From Bacteroidales bacterium (lineage in GTDB: Bacteria; Bacteroidota; Bacteroidia; Bacteroidales; UBA932): 14,906 nucleotides of DNA. The position numbers and the translations under genes were made by a program. Below the pieces are notes generated by a model. The model saw only the letters and a program-made list of their open reading frames with translations. It was not told the origin of the DNA and did not search any database. This document shows positions 6,807 to 11,926 of this stretch, piece after piece. Position 1 is the stretch's first letter; the number at the start of each line of letters is the position of its first letter. The stretch spans positions 1 through 14,906 of the forward strand of contig JAILIM010000030.1 in the NCBI GenBank assembly GCA_024695285.1, written 5' to 3'.

Positions 6807-7207
6807 ACGATAACTTTCCTGTTGTTGATGAATTTGTTGATATAGCCTTCGCCAACCTTGATCACATCGAGGAAGAGGAGAATGGTGTCAACGCTCCAAA
6901 GGATTCCGAGGCCGCCGCCAGTGAAGGTGTAGACTGCCCACATCCAGCCGGCAGTGCCGCAATAGTGGCGATGGATTCCGAAGCCGCCGAGAAGCCAGCT
7001 CAGGAGGAATGCGGTGGTGGTGTTGACCTCTTTCTGGCTCACTACGGGCAGGTTTGCAGCTGCAGGAGTAGCGACATCGAGGACGAAGACCTCTTCGGCA
7101 TTCTCAATGATGTTGTCGATTGCATTGTTGTCAACTTTGTAGTTGGCAGCGTTTGCGGAGAACGCGATTGCGAGCACCGCAATGATTGAAAGGACTAATT
7201 TTTTCAT
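6797..7207 (-). CDS. TM2-domain membrane protein
   Basis: A 136-residue product: signal peptide (1-20, ending SANA), a 45-residue polar segment, then a TM2 domain of two helices joined by a short turn (about 64-117). The family signature is clear: GGFGIHRHYCG (74-84) followed by GGGLGILWSVD (97-107). TM2 proteins are small membrane proteins of unsettled function. ATG 7207 is chosen because it gives the signal peptide and sits 25 nt after a -7 box; the frame open to 7300 runs into the flavodiiron gene. First gene of the operon; its end overlaps the LolA-like gene by 10 bp. Its glycine motif is similar to the membrane part of the last two proteins of the operon. Confidence 0.92.
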   Translation of the reverse strand: MKKLVLSIIAVLAIAFSANAANYKVDNNAIDNIIENAEEVFVLDVATPAAANLPVVSQKEVNTTTAFLLSWLLGGFGIHRHYCGTAGWMWAVYTFTGGGLGILWSVDTILLFLDVIKVGEGYINKFINNRKVIVWI

Positions 7208-7232
7208 AATAGTTAATAAAAGTATTAATAAG

Positions 7233-7263
7233 CAAAAATATAAATAACTTTTTAAAAAGCAAT
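7233..7263 (-). promoter_or_regulatory. Promoter of the TM2-led five-gene operon
   Basis: The minus strand reads ATTG (7263-7260), a 19-nt spacer and then TATTTTTG (7240-7233), which matches TAnnTTTG. The leader to ATG 7207 is about 20 nt and A/T-rich, typical of Bacteroidota initiation regions. A perfect 12-bp A/T palindrome, CTTTTTAAAAAG (7248-7259), lies in the spacer. Confidence 0.6.
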
Positions 7264-7268
7264 GATTA

Positions 7269-8453
7269 TTAGGCCAGAATTGCATCTGCCAGGGCGTCAA
7301 GAGACGGAAAATCGCTGCGTTTCATGCGGCTCCTGATGGTCACGAGAGGCTCCACAATCTCCACTTCCTTCATCTGGGAGAGCATTTCTTTCATCACGCG
7401 TCCGGCGCTCGGGGCCCAGGAGCCGTTCTCCATCAGGCCCGCCTTGCGCTTCGACCAGCCCTTGATCTGGAGGCGGTGGATGAAGTCGTACATGGGGGTG
7501 AAGAGGCCGGCGTCGTAGGATGCGGCGGCGAGGATGATCTTCGGATAGCGGAAGGCGTCTTCGATGTTCTCGGCTATGTCGCTGCGGCAGAGGTCGCTGA
7601 GCACCACCTTGGGGGCGCCTTTCTTCTGGAGTATCTGGGCGAGCATCTGGGCGGCTTCCATGGTGCCGCCGTGGATTGAGGCCACGGCGATGAAGATGCC
7701 GTCGGTCTCGGGCTCATAGCGGCTCCAGGTGTCGTAGAGGCTGGTGTATTCGCCGAGATTGTCTTCCAGGATGGGGCCGTGGAGGGGACGGATGGCCTTG
7801 ACGGGGAGGGCGGCGGTCTTTTTTAGTACCTGCTGCACCTGGGCGCCGTATTTGCCGACTATGTTGAAATAGTAGCGGCGGGCTTCGCAGGCCCAGTCGT
7901 CATCGTCGCGGCCGTAGAATCCGCATTCGGAGAGGGCGCCGAACTTGCCGAAAGCGTCGGCGCTGTAGAGGGCTCCGTCGGCGGGGTCGAAGCTCATGAG
8001 CACCTCGGGCCAGTGGACCATCGGGGCGCCGATAAACTGAAGTTTGCGGCTGCCGAGGTCAAGGGTGTCGCTTTCCTTGACGGCGAGCGTGCGGCCTTCC
8101 AGGTTGATGTCCTGGAAGAACTGGGGCAGCATGCGCAGGGCCTGGACGCTCGCGACGAGCTGCAAGCCTGGGTATTGCTGCAGGACCCAGGCCACGAGGG
8201 CGGAGTGGTCGGGCTCCATGTGGTGCACCACGAGGTAGTCGGGGGTGCGGCCGGCGAGGGCTTCGGCAAGGTTTGCCTTCCATTCGTCGCCTTTGCGGGC
8301 GTCGGAGGTGTCCATTATGGCCACCTTATCGTCTAATATAAGGTAGGAGTTGTAGGATATGCCTTCGGGGACTATGTACTGGCTCTCGAATAGGTCGAGG
8401 TCGAGGTCGTCGGAGCCGATGTAGATGACGTTTTCGTTAAGTTTGCGTGTCAT
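7269..8453 (-). CDS. Flavodiiron protein (O2/NO reductase)
   Basis: Reduces O2 to water and/or NO to N2O in the cytoplasm, protecting anaerobes. The 394-residue product is the basic class A form: metallo-beta-lactamase domain (1-245) and flavodoxin domain (about 252-394), with no rubredoxin or reductase extension. Diiron ligands are all present: H78-x-E80-x-D82-H83, H147, D166 and H225. The FMN phosphate loop reads ASIHGGT (258-264). The electron donor (rubredoxin or similar) is not encoded nearby. Substrate preference cannot be read from sequence. Its ATG overlaps the rhaD stop (ATGA at 8453-8450), so it is translated from the rhaD message, an unexpected partnership. Confidence 0.95.
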   Translation of the reverse strand: MTRKLNENVIYIGSDDLDLDLFESQYIVPEGISYNSYLILDDKVAIMDTSDARKGDEWKANLAEALAGRTPDYLVVHHMEPDHSALVAWVLQQYPGLQLVASVQALRMLPQFFQDINLEGRTLAVKESDTLDLGSRKLQFIGAPMVHWPEVLMSFDPADGALYSADAFGKFGALSECGFYGRDDDDWACEARRYYFNIVGKYGAQVQQVLKKTAALPVKAIRPLHGPILEDNLGEYTSLYDTWSRYEPETDGIFIAVASIHGGTMEAAQMLAQILQKKGAPKVVLSDLCRSDIAENIEDAFRYPKIILAAASYDAGLFTPMYDFIHRLQIKGWSKRKAGLMENGSWAPSAGRVMKEMLSQMKEVEIVEPLVTIRSRMKRSDFPSLDALADAILA

Positions 8454-9274
8454 ATTTCTCTGGTTTTGGGTAGGTGGAAGAGTTCCTGTATTTCGGTCAT
8501 CTGGGCGTCGGTCATGCCTTCGGGTGGCGTGCCCATCTGGCAGGAGGCCTTGTAGATGCAGGCGGCCTTGTTGAGGACGTCGGTCTGGTCGAAAGCGTCC
8601 ATCATGTCGACACCGACGGCTATGGTGCCGTGCTTTTCCCAGAGCACGACATCGTAACGGCTTATCTCCTTGAGGGTTGCGTCGGCAAGATCCTGGGTGC
8701 CGGGGGTGGCGAAGGGGATGAAGCCGAGGCCGAGGGGCGCGAAGGCGAGAGTCTCCGGGATCATGGACCAGAGGGTCCTGGTGAGGATCTCGGAGGAGCA
8801 GAAGCTGCGGATGTGGGATAGAGCGACGAGCTCAATGGGGTGGGTGTGGAGCGTGGCCTTGTAGGAGCTGCCGGTGCCTTTGAGGTAGTCCTGGAGGGCT
8901 AGGTGAGAGGGTAGCTCGGAGGTCGGCGCCACGGGGGCGTCGGCGACCATCTCGTAGCTGGCGCAGTCGTCGCAGATGCGGATGATGCAGCCGGCTTCCA
9001 TCGGCCTGCGGGCGAGGTCGCGCATGCGCTTGCCGGTGCCCTTGGCGTAGAACCAGTGCCCCTTGAGGTGGGGCAGCACGGAGCCTATCTTCCTCGCCGG
9101 GCCTAGCGCCGGCATAGCTTTGATTTCGTCGTCGATGAATTCCGAGACATCGTAGGTCATGTTGCCGCCGTTGCGCTCGGCCCAGCCTTTTTCCCAAAGG
9201 TATCCGGCCACTTCCGCGCACTGGCTGATCACTTCGTTGAGCCCTTTCCGGGACTCCAGTATCGATTTGCTCAT
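8450..9274 (-). CDS. rhaD: Rhamnulose-1-phosphate aldolase (class II)
   Basis: Splits L-rhamnulose 1-phosphate into dihydroxyacetone phosphate and L-lactaldehyde in the cytoplasm. The product is 274 residues, the same length as E. coli RhaD. Family marks: NGGN phosphate-binding loop (35-38), catalytic Glu in TSELPSH (E120), zinc ligands H143 and H145 in TLHTHP, and H215 in WEKHGTIAVG. ATG 9274 is supported by a -7 box ending 7 nt upstream and by the family length; the frame open to 9403 would start inside a palindrome. No rhaB, rhaA/rhaI, transporter or AraC-type regulator lies in the window; the only partner is the flavodiiron gene, overlapping by 4 nt. A related class II sugar-phosphate aldolase (for example fuculose-type) is less likely given the length and motifs. 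Confidence 0.93.
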   Translation of the reverse strand: MSKSILESRKGLNEVISQCAEVAGYLWEKGWAERNGGNMTYDVSEFIDDEIKAMPALGPARKIGSVLPHLKGHWFYAKGTGKRMRDLARRPMEAGCIIRICDDCASYEMVADAPVAPTSELPSHLALQDYLKGTGSSYKATLHTHPIELVALSHIRSFCSSEILTRTLWSMIPETLAFAPLGLGFIPFATPGTQDLADATLKEISRYDVVLWEKHGTIAVGVDMMDAFDQTDVLNKAACIYKASCQMGTPPEGMTDAQMTEIQELFHLPKTREI

Positions 9275-9281
9275 AACAGGG

Positions 9282-9289
9282 CAAAGATA
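9282..9289 (-). promoter_or_regulatory. -7 promoter box for rhaD-flavodiiron unit
   Basis: The minus strand reads TATCTTTG, matching TAnnTTTG, ending 7 nt before ATG 9274; the transcript should be nearly leaderless. No TTTG is seen at 19-21 nt, as expected of a promoter that depends on an activator, but this is an inference. Confidence 0.6.
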
Positions 9290-9312
9290 CCACTTTTCGT
9301 TGAAATAGTGGT
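9289..9312. promoter_or_regulatory. Operator-like inverted repeat at the rhaD promoter
   Basis: ACCACT-TTTC-GTT-GAAA-t-AGTGGT is an inverted repeat of 10 paired positions with a 3-nt centre and one unpaired base. It abuts the -7 box and fills the space where a -33 box would be, the position of an operator for a sugar-responsive regulator. The regulator is unknown. Confidence 0.5.
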
Positions 9313-9346
9313 CAGCGGTGGCGCATAAACCTCTGGTTCCCAACCC

Positions 9347-9401
9347 GCAGCAACTTTTGCCTGCATGTTTTTTTATGCAGGCAAAATGCGTAAGTGGCTG
9401 C
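9347..9401. repeat. Long palindrome with T-rich loop between rhaD and the lipoprotein operon
   Basis: TTTTGCCTGCAT (9355-9366) and ATGCAGGCAAAA (9375-9386) are a perfect 12-bp inverted repeat around an 8-nt G+T loop. Outer GCAGC (9347-9351) and GCTGC (9397-9401) can also pair. No T-run follows the stem on either strand, so it is not a standard terminator; role unknown. Confidence 0.6.
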
Positions 9402-9429
9402 AAGAGAGGATGTTGGCGGGCAGCAAAAG

Positions 9430-9471
9430 AGGAGGGTGACTATGGGCCGGAAGACCGATAGTCACCCTCTT
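9430..9471 (-). terminator. Rho-independent terminator of the lipoprotein operon
   Basis: GAGGGTGACTAT (9432-9443) and ATAGTCACCCTC (9458-9469) form a perfect 12-bp stem; A9430/T9471 and a G-U at 9431/9470 can extend it, and the loop holds a small CGG-AAGA-CCG hairpin. On the minus strand it begins about 34 nt after the stop at 9505 and is followed by CTCTTTTGC; the plus strand has TCTTTCTT, so it may work both ways. Confidence 0.75.
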
Positions 9472-9504
9472 TCTTCAGGAAGTTGCCTTACTCTCGAAGG
9501 CGGA

Positions 9505-11766
9505 TTATTCGTTGACGACCTCGATGAGAGGGCTGCTTGAAGTTCCGTCATCCTTCAAGTCAGAGCCGGCAATACGGGTGGTTGCAGTGCCAAGGCCGCC
9601 GATGGACGTCGTGCCGGTCTCTGACTGATACAGGCCCGTCACTATCTGGCGGTATTGAATCTTGGATGTGGGGGCCGTCAGGACGAAGTATGTTTCCACG
9701 GTGGTGTTTTTCTTGCCGTCTTCTTTCATCTTGATGTTGTAGGAGAAGGTCTCCGGATTTCCGTCACGGTCCGTCAGGGTGGTCTCCACGGGAACGGCGA
9801 AGTTGTACTCATCTTCGATGACCTCCATAGGAGCAATCTTCCACTCACCGGCGTCATAATACTCACCCATCCAATACTTGGCGCCGGCCTTTGAAGAACG
9901 GGCTATGTACTTGATGTGAATCTTGGTGCCGGCGGGAAGTTCAACGTCGCTGGGCACTTCAAACAGCCAGTAGTCGCCATACCACAGACCGGTGATATAA
10001 GGATGGCCGGTGTCGCCCACTTTACGCGCGGCGTTAGGTTGCTTGTCTGCGGGGAATATTGTCTTGTCTCCCTGCACCCAGGTGAGCTTTCCATTGCCGA
10101 TGGCTGCATTGACATATGCCCCGCCGTCTCCGGGATTGGGGTTAGAGCCAAGGGCGAAGGTGTCTTTGTAGCCGTCGCCGCCCTCGCTGACAGGAGCCAT
10201 CCTGGCAGCGGAGAAGAGCCACTGGGTCTTGAGCGTGATGGGGGTAGGCTGCTTGTTTTCATCTCCGAAGAGCTCGGTGCGGAAGATGGTCGAAGCATCG
10301 ATTGCATCGGCAGTATCGAGCTTGTTGTCAAGCATATACTTGAAGAAGAAGGTGTAGGTGAGCAGGGCCCTCTTGGAGCAGAAGCATCCGTAGTAGCCGG
10401 CAAGCTGGCCGCCGGCGTAGCCGCAGAGGTTGGTGATGCCCTTGCCGTGCTGGAAGTTCAGGGAACGCATCGCCCAGTTGTCGAGGGCGTCGAGCTTGAT
10501 CTTGCAAGGCTCGTTGTCGTCCTTGGTGCCCATCACGAAGTGGCCGCCGTTGCCGGTGGTTTCGTTGTAGGGGCTTGCTCCCCAGTAGTAGCCGTGGGTT
10601 TCGGGCACCGGGGTGGTGCTCATCGCCTGGGCGCCGCCTGCGAGGGCTCCGATGCTGCCGGCACCCTTGCTCTCGGTGTCGAGGCCGTCATAGCCGCGGA
10701 CCAGCAGGTAGCTGCGGATGGCTGTCTCAAACATGTCTGCCGTATTGTAGTCCTTGCCGCCGACGGTGATGGTGGTGGCATCAGGGACGTAGTGGGCGTT
10801 CTCGACATTCCATTCGCCGCCTTCATAGGACTCGCCCTTCAGCATGTCGATGGTGCCGGTGGTGTTCTGCCAGACGTCGAGGATGGTGACGAGCTGCTCC
10901 GCGAAGTCCTTGATGGTCACTGAAGGGGCGCTGGAGTCCCAGGTGGTCACGTAGGAGTCGGCATTGGCAATCACGCCGAATACGGAACGCTTGACGGTCT
11001 GGGCCTTGTCGCTGAAGTAGACGCCCTCAGCGGTGTCGGTGGTGAATGTCAGACAGAGACCAGCAGTGAGGTCACAGGGAAGCAGGGTGACGTAGTAGAA
11101 CTTGCCGGGCTCGAAAGTGCCGCCGCCCGGGGCGGTAATGGTCACATCCGCCTTGGCGTCGACAACGCTGGAGATGACAGGCTTGCCGTCGCCGTCGAAG
11201 GCGAATTTCACGGCGCCGGCGAGGGCCTCACCGTTGTTGCCCTTGATATTCACGGACTTGATGTCGCTGCGGGTCACGCTGAACTTCACGCCGCCGCAGA
11301 GGTTCCAGAACGCAAAGCTCATGGAAGTGGACTTGGCCATTGCAGGGAACACTCCGCCGGAGAAGCTGCCCTCGACAGCCACCTGCTGGTCGGGGATGAC
11401 CGTAGTAATGGAAGAACCGTCGCAGGCATTGTCCGCCGCATAGGGATACACAGCCCAATAGTCGGCATCTCCGACGACCGACAGGGTGCCGTAGAATTCA
11501 ACGGTAGCGGCGTCGGTGATGTTGGTGGAGGTGAACTTGTCACCACCGTTGGTGCCGGAGCCACAGAAGACGCTGATTTCCTCGGATGCGCTCCAAAGGA
11601 CGCTGCCGCCGTCCTGGAGGACGGACTTGGAAGCGGGGGCAATAGCCTCTCGGGTGGCGGTGAAGGTGGCATCCTTCCCGGGTGCTGCCGGCTCGACGCG
11701 GTTGTTACAAGCGGCTGCAGAGACTAACACAGTCGCAATCAAAAGGGTTTTGAACAATGATTTCAT
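9505..11766 (-). CDS. Lipoprotein: fimbrillin-like N-terminal domain with unrecognised cysteine-containing C-terminal region
   Basis: A 753-residue exported lipoprotein. Seen: SPase-II signal with lipid Cys20 (VSAAAC), a fimbrillin-like beta domain (about 31-275) closely related to that of the phosphoesterase two genes upstream (shared WNLCGGVKF, TRSDIKSV, the YPY...D-N-CDG..ITTVIP block and RSVFG), a helical segment with YNTADMF and RSYLLVRGYDG (about 281-360) vaguely like pseudomurein-binding repeats, a region with NLCGYAGG and GCFCSKRALLTY (C448, C461, C463), and a C-terminal beta-rich domain with GLWYGDYWLFEVP and AKYWMGEYYDAGEW (about 585-753). No catalytic assignment can be made; the GCFCSKRALL stretch could be a thiol-peptidase or transglutaminase-like centre, or structural. 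ATG 11766 is fixed by the lipoprotein signal and a strong AGGAGG at 11774-11779. Probably cell-surface exposed. Confidence 0.85.
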   Translation of the reverse strand: MKSLFKTLLIATVLVSAAACNNRVEPAAPGKDATFTATREAIAPASKSVLQDGGSVLWSASEEISVFCGSGTNGGDKFTSTNITDAATVEFYGTLSVVGDADYWAVYPYAADNACDGSSITTVIPDQQVAVEGSFSGGVFPAMAKSTSMSFAFWNLCGGVKFSVTRSDIKSVNIKGNNGEALAGAVKFAFDGDGKPVISSVVDAKADVTITAPGGGTFEPGKFYYVTLLPCDLTAGLCLTFTTDTAEGVYFSDKAQTVKRSVFGVIANADSYVTTWDSSAPSVTIKDFAEQLVTILDVWQNTTGTIDMLKGESYEGGEWNVENAHYVPDATTITVGGKDYNTADMFETAIRSYLLVRGYDGLDTESKGAGSIGALAGGAQAMSTTPVPETHGYYWGASPYNETTGNGGHFVMGTKDDNEPCKIKLDALDNWAMRSLNFQHGKGITNLCGYAGGQLAGYYGCFCSKRALLTYTFFFKYMLDNKLDTADAIDASTIFRTELFGDENKQPTPITLKTQWLFSAARMAPVSEGGDGYKDTFALGSNPNPGDGGAYVNAAIGNGKLTWVQGDKTIFPADKQPNAARKVGDTGHPYITGLWYGDYWLFEVPSDVELPAGTKIHIKYIARSSKAGAKYWMGEYYDAGEWKIAPMEVIEDEYNFAVPVETTLTDRDGNPETFSYNIKMKEDGKKNTTVETYFVLTAPTSKIQYRQIVTGLYQSETGTTSIGGLGTATTRIAGSDLKDDGTSSSPLIEVVNE

Positions 11767-11773
11767 ACCGAGT

Positions 11774-11779
11774 CCTCCT
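11774..11779 (-). promoter_or_regulatory. Strong Shine-Dalgarno of the 753-residue lipoprotein
   Basis: AGGAGG lies 7 nt before ATG 11766 on the minus strand. Strong Shine-Dalgarno sequences are uncommon in Bacteroidota, and none of the other starts in this window has one, so the site decides this start and suggests high translation. It sits in the 16-nt gap after the small ORF. Confidence 0.75.
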
Positions 11780-11782
11780 TTT

Positions 11783-11911
11783 TTAAACAACCCAATCTTC
11801 CTCCTCGATCCCTTCGAGGCCACCCTCGGTGGGGCTCGTACAAATCATTTCAACACCCAGCGCGAGCAATTCTTCGCACTGAGGTTCGGAATAAAGAAAC
11901 TCTTTCTTCAT
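11783..11911 (-). CDS. 42-residue small protein of the lipoprotein operon
   Basis: An ORF from ATG 11911 to TAA 11783-11785 encodes 42 residues starting MKKEFLYSEPQCEELL, with a central SPTEGGLEG and an acidic aromatic end, IEEEDWVV. It starts 15 nt after the stop of the phosphoesterase gene and ends 16 nt before the next lipoprotein start, so it fills the intergenic space exactly. From memory, short peptides of the form YxxPxxExL...(S/C)...GGxEG...DDW often stand in front of Bacteroidales lipoprotein genes; their function is unknown. There is no signal peptide. Spacing, operon position and the non-random composition support it as real; a GG-leader type precursor or a leader peptide regulating the downstream gene are possibilities only. 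Confidence 0.65.
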   Translation of the reverse strand: MKKEFLYSEPQCEELLALGVEMICTSPTEGGLEGIEEEDWVV

Positions 11912-11926
11912 AGGCGGGTGAATTAG

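Noticed and set aside
9347..9401. Large palindrome read as a second intrinsic terminator
   Set aside because: There is no T-run after the stem on either strand; the T-run is in the loop.
9275..9403. N-terminal extension of RhaD by 43 residues
   Set aside because: It crosses the operator-like repeat, the -7 box and the large palindrome; the 274-residue form equals the family length.
9365..9439. Small plus-strand ORF of 24 codons (MFFYAGKMRKW...)
   Set aside because: It is made mostly from the palindrome and the terminator stem, with no start signal; coincidental.
9916..10923. Plus-strand open frame of 335 codons antisense to the second lipoprotein
   Set aside because: Same reason: composition is biased and no domain is recognisable, and the minus strand shows a lipoprotein signal and conserved blocks.
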